A stretch of 64,000 bases of DNA, taken from assembly GCF_036014015.1 (NCBI RefSeq), contig NZ_CP107905.1, forward strand, positions 9,734,001 through 9,798,000, written 5' to 3'. This DNA is from Streptomyces sp. NBC_00457 (lineage in GTDB: Bacteria; Actinomycetota; Actinomycetes; Streptomycetales; Streptomycetaceae). The notes beneath the pieces are model-generated. The model searched no databases. It had not been told where the DNA came from and saw only the letters and a list, made by a program, of their open reading frames with translations. Position 1 is the stretch's first letter. Each line of letters opens with the position of its first letter. A program made the translations under genes and the position numbers. Below, piece by piece: positions 7,055 to 16,278 of this stretch.

Positions 7055-9868
7055 ATGGTTGTGGCTGCCGCTCCCCGCGCACCTCGATTCGAGCACCACA
7101 CGGACGGTTCTCCCGTGCTCGGCGTGGGGACTGGTACCCCCCGCTTGTCGTGGACGGTTCCGCAGGCCGACGAGGGCTACGAGCAGACGGCGTACGAGGT
7201 CGAGATCAGTCGAGACGGCAGCCGTGAGAGGTACCGGGTGGACAGTGGCGAGCAGGTGTTGGTGCCCTGGCCGGCCGAGCCGCTAGGGTCCCGCGAGTCT
7301 GCCCGAGTGTGGATCCGCGTCGCGCACAAGGAGGAGTGGAGCGAGTGGGGAGCGCCGGCCGTCATGGAGGCCGGTCTCCTCGACGTCTCCGACTGGTCCG
7401 CTGCCTTCGTGAGCCCGACCGGCGTCGGTGATCTGCACGCACCCGCGCCGGTACTGAGCGGCTTACTCCACGTGCCGGGCGAGGTGGTCAAGGCCCGGCT
7501 GTACGCCACGGCTCATGGTGTGTACGTCGCCACACTCAACGGCCGCCGCGTCGGCGACCTCGTCCTGACGCCGGGCTGGACCGCCTATCAGCACCGGCTG
7601 CGCTACCAGACGTACGACGTCACGGACCTGGTCCGCAGCGGGCGCAACGAGCTGGACTTCCTGCTGGGCAACGGCTGGTACCGGGGCCGGCTCGGCTTCA
7701 ACGGCGAGCGAGCACTCTACGGTGACCGACTCGCGCTGCTGGCGCAGTTGGAGGTCACGACTGCTGACGGCCGCGTGCACGTCCTCGCCACCGATGGCAC
7801 GTGGACAGCGTGCGAGAGCGAGGTACTCGCCGACGATCTCTACGACGGCCAGCGCACTGACCTACGGCGGCGGGGCGCAGGCCGGCGCCCGGCCACCGGC
7901 GGAGTCGAAGTGATCGAGGGCGATTCCACCCCCCTCGTGGCGTCGGACGGGCCCGGCGTGCGGGTCAGCTCTCTGCTCTCGCCCGAGCGGGTATGGACCT
8001 CACCGTCGGGCCGGACGCTGGTCGACTTCGGCCAGATCGCCGTGGGTTGGGTGCGGTTGCGCGTCCGCGGTCTCGCGCCGGGCAGCGAGGTCGTCGTACG
8101 GCACGCGGAGGTCCTGGAGGAAGGCGAACTCGGCACCCGGCCCCTGCGCACGGCCAAGGCAACCGACAGTTACCTCGTCACGGGCACCGACGGGGAAATC
8201 CTCGAACCGTCCCTGACGTTCCACGGCTTCCGGTACGCGGAGGTGTCCGGCGTGCCGGGCCTGCGCGGTGAGGACATCGAGGCGGTGGTGATCGGGTCGG
8301 ACCTGCGGCGCACAGGCTGGTTCAGCTCCTCGCACGAGCTGCTCAACAAGTTCCACGAGAACGTGGTCCGCAGCATGCGCGGCAACTTCGTCGACGTACC
8401 CACCGACTGCCCTCAGCGCGACGAACGGCTCGGCTGGACCGGCGACATCCAGGTGTTCGCGCCGACGGCGGCCTTCCTCTTCGACACCGTGGGCTTCCTC
8501 GACTCGTGGCTCGCCGACCTGGCGGCCGAACAACAGCCGGACGGATCCGTCCCGTTCGTGGTGCCGGACGTGCTGCGCACCCCGTCCCCAAGCGCGGCGG
8601 CCTGGGGCGACGCCGCGACGGTGGTGCCGTGGGTGCTCTACCAACGCACCGGGGACCGCGGCGTATTGGAACGGCAGCTACCGAGCATGTGCGCCTGGGT
8701 GAACCGGATGACCGAACTCGCCGGCCCCGACCGGCTGTGGACGGGCGGCTTCCAGTTCGGTGACTGGCTGGACCCGACCGCACCGCCCGAGGACCCCTAC
8801 CGAGCCAAGGCCGACCCCGACGTGGTCGCCACCGCACACCTGGCCCGTTCGGCCGAGATCGTGGCCGAGGCAGCCCGCGTGCTGGGCCGGAGCGAGGTGG
8901 CGGACGACTACGCAGCCCTGGCGGCCGAGGTCCGCGAGGCGTTCGCCCGTGCCTTCGTCACGCCCGCAGGCCGTGTCCTGTCCGACGCGCAGACCGTCTA
9001 CGCCCTGGCCATCGAGTGGGCACTGCTGCCCGGCGAGGAACAGCGCAAGGAGGCTGGCCGACGGCTGGCGGACCTCGTACGCACCGGCGGTTTCCGTATC
9101 GGCACCGGGTTCGTGGGCACCCCGCTGGTGACCGACGCACTGACCTCGACCGGACATGCCGATGTCGCCTACCGCCTGCTGCTGCAGACGGGCTGCCCCT
9201 CGTGGCTCTATCCGGTGACCATGGGCGCGACCACGATCTGGGAGCGCTGGGACAGCATGCTGCCCGACGGCAGCATCAACCCCGGCGAGATGACCTCCTT
9301 CAATCACTACGCGCTCGGCGCAGTCGCGGACTGGCTGCACCGGCGGGTAGCCGGTCTCGCCCCCGCCGCGCCCGGCTACCGCGTGATCACCATCCACCCC
9401 GTGCCGTCCGCCGCGCTGACCTCCGCCTCGGCCCGCCATCTCACTCCGTACGGCGAAGCCTGCGTGGAGTGGACACGCGCCGATGGCCGTTTCCACCTAG
9501 AGGCGCAGGTTCCCGTCGGGACTACCGCTTACGTGTGGCTGCCCGGCACAGACGCCCCCGAGACCGTCGCACACGGCGACCATCGCTGGGAGGTGCCCGA
9601 CCTGTTCCTGCCCTCACCCGAACCGCGTACGCCGGGCACCGTCCGCGATGTGCTCGACGAATCCGTGACCTGGGCCGCGGTAGTCGCTGCGGCTGTCCGG
9701 ACCGGTGTGGCCCCCGGCGGCGAGGCGGAGGCGGCCCGTCGGCTCGCCGCGCACCTCGACGCGCCCGCGACGGATCTCGCTCGCGCTCTAGCACCGCAGG
9801 AGTTCTCACCGGGCGCGGCCGCCTTCCAGCATGAGGTCGACGCCATCTTCGGATCGCTCCCTGGCTGA
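7055..9868 (+). CDS. GH78 alpha-L-rhamnosidase
   Basis: Second alpha-L-rhamnosidase, 937 residues. An N-terminal accessory domain (FEHHTDGSPVLGVGTGTPRL) and beta region (NGWYRGRLGF) are followed by the (alpha/alpha)6 domain with DCPQRDERLGWTGDIQ, the acid-site segment GGFQFGDWLDP (Asp570) and TTIWERW with the predicted base Glu730, then SFNHYALGAVADWL. It has about 100 extra C-terminal residues, partly helical (VRDVLDESVTWAAVVAAAV), that the neighbouring GH78 lacks. ATG 7055 follows GGAG by 6 nt. No signal peptide. It uses Asp where its paralogue has Glu at the acid-site position, so the two probably have different rhamnoside preferences. Confidence 0.93.
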   Translation: MVVAAAPRAPRFEHHTDGSPVLGVGTGTPRLSWTVPQADEGYEQTAYEVEISRDGSRERYRVDSGEQVLVPWPAEPLGSRESARVWIRVAHKEEWSEWGAPAVMEAGLLDVSDWSAAFVSPTGVGDLHAPAPVLSGLLHVPGEVVKARLYATAHGVYVATLNGRRVGDLVLTPGWTAYQHRLRYQTYDVTDLVRSGRNELDFLLGNGWYRGRLGFNGERALYGDRLALLAQLEVTTADGRVHVLATDGTWTACESEVLADDLYDGQRTDLRRRGAGRRPATGGVEVIEGDSTPLVASDGPGVRVSSLLSPERVWTSPSGRTLVDFGQIAVGWVRLRVRGLAPGSEVVVRHAEVLEEGELGTRPLRTAKATDSYLVTGTDGEILEPSLTFHGFRYAEVSGVPGLRGEDIEAVVIGSDLRRTGWFSSSHELLNKFHENVVRSMRGNFVDVPTDCPQRDERLGWTGDIQVFAPTAAFLFDTVGFLDSWLADLAAEQQPDGSVPFVVPDVLRTPSPSAAAWGDAATVVPWVLYQRTGDRGVLERQLPSMCAWVNRMTELAGPDRLWTGGFQFGDWLDPTAPPEDPYRAKADPDVVATAHLARSAEIVAEAARVLGRSEVADDYAALAAEVREAFARAFVTPAGRVLSDAQTVYALAIEWALLPGEEQRKEAGRRLADLVRTGGFRIGTGFVGTPLVTDALTSTGHADVAYRLLLQTGCPSWLYPVTMGATTIWERWDSMLPDGSINPGEMTSFNHYALGAVADWLHRRVAGLAPAAPGYRVITIHPVPSAALTSASARHLTPYGEACVEWTRADGRFHLEAQVPVGTTAYVWLPGTDAPETVAHGDHRWEVPDLFLPSPEPRTPGTVRDVLDESVTWAAVVAAAVRTGVAPGGEAEAARRLAAHLDAPATDLARALAPQEFSPGAAAFQHEVDAIFGSLPG

Positions 9869-9984
9869 CTGCTTGCGGCCACGACACATGCCATAGGAAG
9901 GGGCGGGGTTCGTGGGTGGGTGAGGGTTGTGGGGGGGGGTGATCGGGGCGAAGGGGCCGTCGGCTCGGAGAGGGCGAGGCCGTC

Positions 9985-10574
9985 GAGGTAGTGGAGGTGG
10001 GGGTCGTCGGGCCGACGTCGTCGGAGCCGTGGCTCATCGAGCTGCCGTGGTGCAGCCACACCCTGCGGCCCGGGTCGGGGGCGGGCTCGAGGGGGCGTCG
10101 GTACGCAGGGCGAGGAGTTCGGTGGTCTCGTTGTGCGGAAGCCAGATCTCGATCGTCTTGGGAGCGTCGGGGAGGTCCGTGAAGGTCACGGTGCCGGGCG
10201 GGCCTGGGCGGTGCTCCGCCGTTCTGGTGGTCATGTCGATGGTGATGGTGTTGCCCTCCGGCACGCTCGCCGGCCCGTCAGGCGGCCGTCGACGAGGAGT
10301 TCGTACAGACCGTCCGGGCGGGCCGGGGCGCCCACAAGGGTCCGCTTGGTGCGCAGGGCGTCGAGCTCGACGGTGGTGGCGCGGCTGCGGAAGACCAGCC
10401 GTACGCCGGAGGGCTGGGACTCGACCATGTCCAGTTGCGGGTCGGCGCCCTGGGCGCGGGCCCGGGCGGACAGTCGGTGCGGCAGCACGCCGTGCTCGGT
10501 GCGCTCCAACTCTAGGGCGCCGCGCAGGAGATCGGCGTGATGGGGGTGGTGATCCGGCGGGGGGTGGTGTGCAT
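9985..10574 (-). pseudogene. SGNH/GDSL hydrolase, frameshifted N-terminal remnant
   Basis: Pieces of one protein lie in successive minus-strand frames: DHHPHHADLLRGALELERTE, then PQLDMVESQPSGVRLVF, then TITIDMTTRTAEHRPGP and WLPHNETTELLALRTDAP, then WLHHGSSMSHGSD, which holds the expected catalytic Ser. At least three frame changes separate them. Everything after the Ser block, including the C-terminal Asp-His part, is missing. The order matches secreted or cytosolic SGNH esterases of Streptomyces with a beta-sandwich N-domain. Clearly decayed. The adjoining 9869-9984 holds nothing recognisable. Confidence 0.65.
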
Positions 10575-10698
10575 CGCTGCCTCAACTGGCTCGTTGCATG
10601 GGGGCGATGACCGTCGTGATCGGTAGGCCTGGCCATTACGGTGCGCGGCAGGAGTGATCGCCGCAAGCCCTCCCGGCGACGGCCATGGAAGGACGGGC

Positions 10699-11325
10699 CT
10701 ACTTGGTGAGCACTGCGGTGCGCCGGGACCAGGAGCCCTCGGCGGCGGCGCTGAGCAGGAACGCGGCGACGTCGGCCCGGGAGATCCTGGGCACGCCGGG
10801 CAGGCGGTCGAGCTGCTTCAGGTCGATGGCCTGGACGGTCGTGGCCGGCTTGTTGGTCAGCAGCACCGGGTAGACGAGCGTCCAGTCCAGGGCGGAGGCG
10901 GTGAGGATGCGCTCGCCCGCGGCCTTGTCGGCGAAGTTCGCCTTGCCACCCTTGTAGAGGAACCGGAGGATCCCGGAGCCCTTTGCCAGGGACTCGCCGA
11001 CGCCGAACGCCGACATGATCACCACTCGCTTGGTGCCGCTGGCCTCGGCGGCTTGGACGAGCGCGCGTGTGGTGTCGGTGATCAGGTTCGCCGGGTCCTT
11101 GGCCTTGCCGATCCCGAGGGTGCTGACCACGGCGTCCACGCCGCGTATGGCCTCGGTCAGCGCATCGGCGTCTCGGACGTCACCGGCGACCGCGGTCACT
11201 CCCTCGCGCCGGGCGAGCTTGGCCGGGTCGCGTACGAAGGCGACCACCTCGTGTCCGGCGGCGCTGGCCGCGTCCGTGAAGAGGCCGCCGGTCGCGCCGG
11301 TGGCGCCCAGGAGGAGAAATCTCAT
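10699..11325 (-). CDS. NAD(P)-binding atypical SDR (NmrA/SDR_a5-like)
   Basis: A 208-residue Rossmann-fold protein. GATGATGG at residues 7-14 is the dinucleotide-binding glycine motif of atypical SDRs; VVIMSAFGVG and LDWTLVYPVLLT fit the NAD(P)H-binding (NmrA-like) family, whose members act as reductases or redox sensors. ATG 11325 has AAGGGG upstream; the open frame extends further but lacks a start signal. It lies alone between two broken genes, so the context gives no substrate. Confidence 0.8.
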   Translation of the reverse strand: MRFLLLGATGATGGLFTDAASAAGHEVVAFVRDPAKLARREGVTAVAGDVRDADALTEAIRGVDAVVSTLGIGKAKDPANLITDTTRALVQAAEASGTKRVVIMSAFGVGESLAKGSGILRFLYKGGKANFADKAAGERILTASALDWTLVYPVLLTNKPATTVQAIDLKQLDRLPGVPRISRADVAAFLLSAAAEGSWSRRTAVLTK

Positions 11326-11485
11326 TGCAGTAGCCCCTTCAGGAGCCTCGACGGCTCTCGTGTACGAATCTCGTGTTCGCCGCGCCGGGCAGGCGCAACT
11401 GGCGCGGGTAGGGTGGTCTTTGAGCACACCGGCACTGTGGCGCGTGTCCGGTACCGGGATGAGCTCCCGCTCGTGGGCGTTACCG

Positions 11486-11828
11486 TCACCGCCCTGCCCC
11501 GGCCGAGGCCTTGGCTTCCGCCCATTCCTTGAGGGGCTGGATCACCCACGTCCCGCCGTCGTGCGGGTTGAGGGCAAAGCCGTGATCGCCGCCGAAGAGG
11601 CCCGGAATGGGTAGCCCGCCGGCCCAGCGGAGTTCGATGCCCTCCGTCACGGCTGCTACCCGTGCCTTGTAATTGACCGGGCGGCCCTTCGCGGGCTGCG
11701 TCCGCAGTGCCAACGTGGCCCCGACCCGAATCTCGGACCTCCCACACCAGCCCGGGGCTCGCGTCGATGTCGACATACGTGCTGATCTCTCGTATTTGGC
11801 ACTCCCCGCTGGCCGCGCTCGGCGGCAC
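11486..11828 (-). pseudogene. SRPBCC-family protein, frameshifted
   Basis: The first frame reads CQIREISTYVDIDASPGLVWE, the usual SRPBCC opening. The protein then resumes in another frame as YKARVAAVTEGIELRWAGGL and PIPGLFGGDHGFAL. The stretch that normally follows VWEV (the TDF/YPEWNPF region) is missing, so there is both a deletion and a shift. SRPBCC proteins bind hydrophobic ligands in a helix-grip fold. A good promoter upstream suggests decay is recent. Confidence 0.6.
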
Positions 11829-11891
11829 GACTCGGATGAGGCATGCCCGTCGATGCGGCTTCCCTTGGGTTCACTCCGCCATTCGTGCTAC

Positions 11892-11920
11892 ACGCTAGCA
11901 AAGATGAGACTCAGTCGCAA
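11892..11920 (-). promoter_or_regulatory. Putative vegetative promoter (minus strand)
   Basis: On the minus strand, TTGCGA (11915-11920) and TAGCGT (11892-11897) are separated by exactly 17 nt, a good match to the Streptomyces housekeeping pattern. ACTCA/TGAGT arms at 11909-11913 and 11924-11928 flank the -35 and could bind a repressor. It points to the SRPBCC pseudogene. Confidence 0.5.
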
Positions 11921-12096
11921 GTTTGAGTGATGAGTTCGCTATCGAGGGCTAGCGTTGAATACAGTCATGGATGCCAGCTGGTCGAATCGGCCGCAGCTAC
12001 GGTGCAGGGATGTAGGCGACGCCTGCCAGGAGGGCGGTCAGGTCGGGGGAGAGTCACCGACGGGTCGTCGTGTCCCTGTATCGGCGTAGAAAGTGA

Positions 12097-13245
12097 TCAG
12101 GCTGTGGCCGGAGGTGCCTGCGAAGACGACCGTGATGTCCCCGGAAGACTCTGGAAGAACCCTCGGATGTCGGCGACCAGCAGATCGGGCTGCTCCATGG
12201 CGGGGAAGTGGCCGCCGCGGTCGAACTCGGACCAGTGCGTGATGGTGTTGGTGGCTTCGGCGAAGCGGCGGATGGTGAGGCTGAGGTCCTTGGGGAAGAT
12301 CGCGACACCGGTCGGAGTGGTGGAGGGTTCCGGCTGCCGGCCCCAGGAGGCGGCGGACTCGCGGTACAGGCGAGCCGAGGAGGCCGCCGTGCCGGTGAGC
12401 CAGTACACCATGACGTCGGTCAGCATCTGGTCGCGCTCCACCGCGTCCTCGGGCGCGTCGACGGAGTCGGTCCAGTCCTTGAACTTCTCCACGATCCAGG
12501 CGAGTTGGCCGACCGGGGAGTCGTGCAGGGCGAAGGCGAGCGTCTGTGGCCGGGTGGACTGGACGGCCGCGTAGCCGAACAGCTCCCGCTGGTAGCGCTC
12601 TCCGTGCTTCAGACGTGCCTGCTCCTCGTCGGTGAAGGGCGCGGCGTCCGGGGGAGGCGGGGCGCCGATCATGGTGACGTGGACGCCGACGACGTGTTCG
12701 GCGTCGATGCGGCCCAGTTCGCGGGTGATGGACGATCCCCAGTCGCTGCCCTGGGCGCCGTAGCGGGGGTAGCCGAGTCGGCACATCAGCTGCGCCCAGG
12801 AGCGGGCGACGCGTTCGACGTTCCAGCCCGTCTCGCGGGTGGGGCCCGAGAAGCCGTAGCCGGGGATGGAGGGGACGACGACGTGGAAGGCCTCGCTCAA
12901 CGGCGCGATGATGTCGAGGAGTTCGACGAGGGAGCCGGGCCAGCCGTGGGTGGCGATCAGCGGCAGGGCGTCGGGGTTCGCCGAACGGACGTGCAGGAAG
13001 TGCACGTTCTGGCCGTCGATCTCGGTGGTGAACTGCGGGAAGGAGTTCAGGCGTGTCTCGTGGACGCGCCAGTCGTAGGAGTGCCGCCAGTAGTGCGCCA
13101 GCTCTTTGACGTAGTCGAGGGGGATGCCGTACTCCCAGCCGACGCCGGGGAGTTCGTCGGGCCAGCGGGTGCGGTCGAGACGGTCGTACAGATCGTCCAA
13201 CTGGGACTGGGGGATGTCGATGCGGAAGGGGGTGATCGCGGTCAT
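12097..13245 (-). CDS. Epoxide hydrolase, alpha/beta-hydrolase fold
   Basis: Opens epoxides to diols, cytoplasmic, 382 residues. The N-terminal EHN domain (FRIDIPQSQLDDLYDRL) precedes the alpha/beta-hydrolase core. HGWPGS (residues 100-105) forms the oxyanion region, GSDWGS holds the nucleophile Asp168, and GGHFPAMEQ near the C-terminus holds the catalytic His. This is the microsomal-type EHN family, common in actinobacteria. GGAAGG precedes ATG 13245. Last gene of a same-strand block with P450, dehydrogenase and exporter genes, consistent with opening a P450-made epoxide. The substrate is unknown, and it may have its own promoter in the 345-bp gap upstream. Confidence 0.88.
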   Translation of the reverse strand: MTAITPFRIDIPQSQLDDLYDRLDRTRWPDELPGVGWEYGIPLDYVKELAHYWRHSYDWRVHETRLNSFPQFTTEIDGQNVHFLHVRSANPDALPLIATHGWPGSLVELLDIIAPLSEAFHVVVPSIPGYGFSGPTRETGWNVERVARSWAQLMCRLGYPRYGAQGSDWGSSITRELGRIDAEHVVGVHVTMIGAPPPPDAAPFTDEEQARLKHGERYQRELFGYAAVQSTRPQTLAFALHDSPVGQLAWIVEKFKDWTDSVDAPEDAVERDQMLTDVMVYWLTGTAASSARLYRESAASWGRQPEPSTTPTGVAIFPKDLSLTIRRFAEATNTITHWSEFDRGGHFPAMEQPDLLVADIRGFFQSLPGTSRSSSQAPPATA

Positions 13246-13590
13246 GTGGGGGGCCTTCCTGGTTCGGGCCGGGCGGTGGAGAGGCTGGAGCTGCGACTGC
13301 CCGGCGAGGGTGGCGGGTAGTGATCAACAGTCATGCCAGGGTGACCACAGGCCCTGGACGAGCCCATGACCCATGGCAGCTCTCTTCGACGTCGAGATAC
13401 GCAAGGTCATATGCGGCACGAACGATGGAGAAGGTCAACGCCCGCCACCCGCAAGGTCGTCCGCGTCTGCAGAAGGCGGTAGCTGCCGGAGGTGGTCTGG
13501 TGCTGGTCGGCGAGGGCCGGTACCCGGACGCCGACCGGCCTGTGGCCTTCCGTGATCCTCCCGGTACGGCAGCGGCGGGGCAATTCGGCA
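13246..13590. other. Intergenic region, no gene seen
   Basis: Gap of 345 bp between two minus-strand genes. Short open frames here look like random GC-rich translation. It probably holds the MFS transcript end and the epoxide hydrolase promoter; I cannot point to convincing -35/-10 boxes. Confidence 0.4.
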
Positions 13591-15156
13591 TCACGCGCTC
13601 GAACGGCTGCCCTGGTCGGGATCGGGCGCCGCGGCCACTGCTTCATCGGTCTGCTCAGGCAGGTCGAGGCTGCTGCGCAGATCGACCGGTTTGAGGAGGA
13701 CGGCGGCGATGACGGCGAGAAGGGCAGCGGCGGCCGCGAGGAGGAAGACGTGTGCCGTCGCGTCACCGTACGCGACGCGGATGATCTCCCGCAGTGCCGG
13801 CGAGTCCGAGTCCGTGCCGGACAGCCCGGCGGAGGCGAGACCGTTTGCGGTCCCGTCCTCGACCTGGCGGGCCAGGACGGCGCCGAGGACGGCGACGCCG
13901 ATCGTGCCGCCGAGGGACCGGAAGAACGTCACCGTGGAGCTCGCTGCCCCGATGTCCTTCAGCGGCACGGTGTTCTGCACGGCGAGTACGAAGTTCTGCA
14001 GTGTCATGCCGACGCCCATCCCGACACACAGCATCGACACGGCCAGGAAGACCATGGGGGTCTTGTCGTCGATGACGCCGAGGCCCGTGCAGCCGGCGGT
14101 GAGCAGTGCGGCGCCGGTGATGAGGAACGGCTTGATCTTCCCGCTGCGGCTGATCATCCGGCCGGCGACGATGGAGGCGATCAGGATGCCGGCCATCATC
14201 GGAATGGTCAGCAGGCCGGCTTCGGTGGGGGTGTGGCCGCGGCTGAGCTGGAAGTACTGGATCAGGAAGACCGAGGCGCCGAACATGGCCGTACCGACGG
14301 CCAGGCTGCCGAGGATGGCCAGGGCGGTGGTGCGCTGCCGCACGATGGCGAGGGGGACGATCGGTTCGGTGGCGTGCTTCTCCACCCACAGGGCGGCGGC
14401 GAGTAGGGCCAGCCCGCCGGACAGCATGGCGGCGGTCTGCCACGAGGCCCAGGCGAAGGAGCTGTCGACGAAGGACACCCAGATGAGCAGGACACTGACC
14501 CCGGAGGCGATCAGGGTCGCCCCCAGGTAGTCGATCTGCACGTTCTCGCGGCGCAGGAGAGGAAGGTTCAGCGTCCGGTGGAGGAGGAAGGACGCGACGA
14601 CGGCGAGCGGAATGGCGATGAAGAAGCTCCACCGCCAGCCCAGCCACGAGGTGTCGACGATGACACCGCCGAGGAGCGGCCCACCGATGGTCGATGTCGA
14701 GGTGGTGCCGCTGAGGTAAGCGCTGTAACGGCCGCGCTCACGAGGCGGGATGATGGCGGCGATGGCGATTTGGACGAGCGCCTGCGCGCCTCCCACGCCG
14801 ACGCCCTGGAGGGCCCGCGCGGCGATCAGTTGGCCGCCCGTCTGGCTGATCCCGGACGCCACGGTGCCGAGCACGAAGATGACGATGGCGACTTGGAGAA
14901 GGGTCTTCTTGCTGAAGAGGTCGGCGAGCTTGCCCCAGATCGGGGTCGTCGCCGTCGTGGTGAGGAGGGTCGCGGTGACGACCCACGTGTACTGGGTCTG
15001 TGTCCCGTGCACGTCTTCGATGATCTTCGGTAGCGCGCTGGAGACCACCGTACTGCTGAGGGTCGAGACGAAGAGTGCGAGGAGCAGGCCGCTGAGCGCC
15101 TTCAGTACCTGCCGTTGGGACGTTGGGGACGCCTCCGTGAGAGTCGACTCGTTCAC
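13591..15156 (-). CDS. MFS exporter, DHA2 (EmrB/QacA-like, 14 TMS)
   Basis: Proton-driven drug/metabolite exporter in the cytoplasmic membrane. The 521 residues hold about 14 hydrophobic segments, the typical DHA2 number. GKLADLFSKKTLL is the motif-A loop after segment 2, and LQGVGVGGAQAL followed by IIPPRERG matches the EmrB/QacA signature. GTG 15156 is preceded by GAGGAG. It lies between the SDR and the epoxide hydrolase on the same strand, so it may export the substrate or product of the oxidative pathway, or simply protect against it. A terminator-like hairpin separates it from the SDR, so it is probably transcribed on its own. Confidence 0.9.
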   Translation of the reverse strand: MNESTLTEASPTSQRQVLKALSGLLLALFVSTLSSTVVSSALPKIIEDVHGTQTQYTWVVTATLLTTTATTPIWGKLADLFSKKTLLQVAIVIFVLGTVASGISQTGGQLIAARALQGVGVGGAQALVQIAIAAIIPPRERGRYSAYLSGTTSTSTIGGPLLGGVIVDTSWLGWRWSFFIAIPLAVVASFLLHRTLNLPLLRRENVQIDYLGATLIASGVSVLLIWVSFVDSSFAWASWQTAAMLSGGLALLAAALWVEKHATEPIVPLAIVRQRTTALAILGSLAVGTAMFGASVFLIQYFQLSRGHTPTEAGLLTIPMMAGILIASIVAGRMISRSGKIKPFLITGAALLTAGCTGLGVIDDKTPMVFLAVSMLCVGMGVGMTLQNFVLAVQNTVPLKDIGAASSTVTFFRSLGGTIGVAVLGAVLARQVEDGTANGLASAGLSGTDSDSPALREIIRVAYGDATAHVFLLAAAAALLAVIAAVLLKPVDLRSSLDLPEQTDEAVAAAPDPDQGSRSSA

Positions 15157-15276
15157 TGTGCTCCTCGACGGGTTTCAGGTCACCGGGTTGCTGTGCATCA
15201 CGCTCGACGGGCGCAGGCCGGACATCGCGGTCGCCGGCGCTGGAACGGCAGGACGCTCACCTGACGTGAGGGGAGA

Positions 15277-15320
15277 GGGGTGCGCGCGGACCAGGACGGG
15301 CGTCGGCCTTCGCGCACCCC
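15277..15320 (-). terminator. Hairpin downstream of SDR gene
   Basis: GGGGTGCGCG (15277-15286) pairs perfectly with CGCGCACCCC (15311-15320) across a 24-nt loop, just after the SDR stop on the minus strand. There is no T-run, which is normal for Streptomyces terminators. Confidence 0.5.
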
Positions 15321-15344
15321 CGCGGCAGGCAGGCGTACGGGAGG

Positions 15345-16205
15345 TTAGGAGCGTGTGGCCTGCGCGTTCCCGATGAGCGGGCGGTCCAGCGCGTCGGCAG
15401 TGCGGCCGAGGAGTTGCAGGTTGCGGGCGCCGAAGTCGACCGTGAGTGGGTGCCCGGAGATGTACCGCGCCGCATGGGAGTTGAGGAACACGACGGGGTC
15501 CGCCATCTCCTCCGGCGTGGCCAGACGTTGGTTCAGGCCGGCCCGCGACTCAAGCGACGCGCGCCCGCCGGCCATCACGGCGAAGTCCGACGTCAGACCG
15601 GTCTCGGTGCTCGTCGGGAGCACGGCGTTCACCCGGATTCCGCGGCTTCCGAGCGCGGTGGCGCTGTGCGCCATGAACAGGTTCAGCAGCCGCTTCGAGA
15701 GGGGGTAAGCGGCCGCCCCGGGCTGGTCGTTGAGACCGAGTGCTTGGATCGCGTCGACGGTGGCATCCCACCCGGCGACATGGATCAGCCCTTCGAGTTC
15801 CTCCTGGTAGCGCTCCCAGTTGATACCGCCCATGGAGGTCACATAGACGATGGCGCCGCCGTCGCCCATCCGCGCCTCCAGGTGCGTGTCCGAGATGTAC
15901 TTGTAGGCACCGAAGTTGATCAGCAGTGTGGTGTTGTAGTCATGATGGAGACCTGAGACTCCGGCCACGCCGAAGAACGCGTCGATGTGCTCGGGGAGCT
16001 TCGCGAATGCACGGTCGATGTCGTCGCGCAGCGCCAGGTCCGCCTGGATCGCGGAGGCGAGCCCCGGCAGTTCGGTCGGCGCGTGGTCGATGGCGTGGAC
16101 CTCCGCGCCCAGTTCGACGAGGCGCTTCGCCGTCGCCCTGCCGATCCCGGAGGCGGTGCCGGTCACGACTGCTGTCTTGCCGGTGTACTGAAGGTAGTCG
16201 TTCAT
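15345..16205 (-). CDS. Short-chain dehydrogenase/reductase
   Basis: NAD(P)-dependent alcohol/ketone oxidoreductase of 286 residues. TGTASGIG near residue 15 is the cofactor motif, VTSM holds the catalytic Ser and YPLSKR the Tyr-x3-Lys pair. The C-terminus (YISGHPLTVDFGARNL) is close to SDRs that act on hydroxysteroids or terpene alcohols. AGAGG lies upstream of ATG 16205. It starts 73 bp after the aldehyde dehydrogenase stop and is probably co-transcribed with it, giving an alcohol/aldehyde oxidation pair behind the P450 system. The substrate is inferred only as a hydrophobic alcohol. Confidence 0.88.
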   Translation of the reverse strand: MNDYLQYTGKTAVVTGTASGIGRATAKRLVELGAEVHAIDHAPTELPGLASAIQADLALRDDIDRAFAKLPEHIDAFFGVAGVSGLHHDYNTTLLINFGAYKYISDTHLEARMGDGGAIVYVTSMGGINWERYQEELEGLIHVAGWDATVDAIQALGLNDQPGAAAYPLSKRLLNLFMAHSATALGSRGIRVNAVLPTSTETGLTSDFAVMAGGRASLESRAGLNQRLATPEEMADPVVFLNSHAARYISGHPLTVDFGARNLQLLGRTADALDRPLIGNAQATRS

Positions 16206-16278
16206 GTGTCTGATTCCTCTCGCCCGCGCCCGCGCCCGGTGGCGGGCGCGGGCCTGCCGTGTCGGTGGGAGTGGTGCG

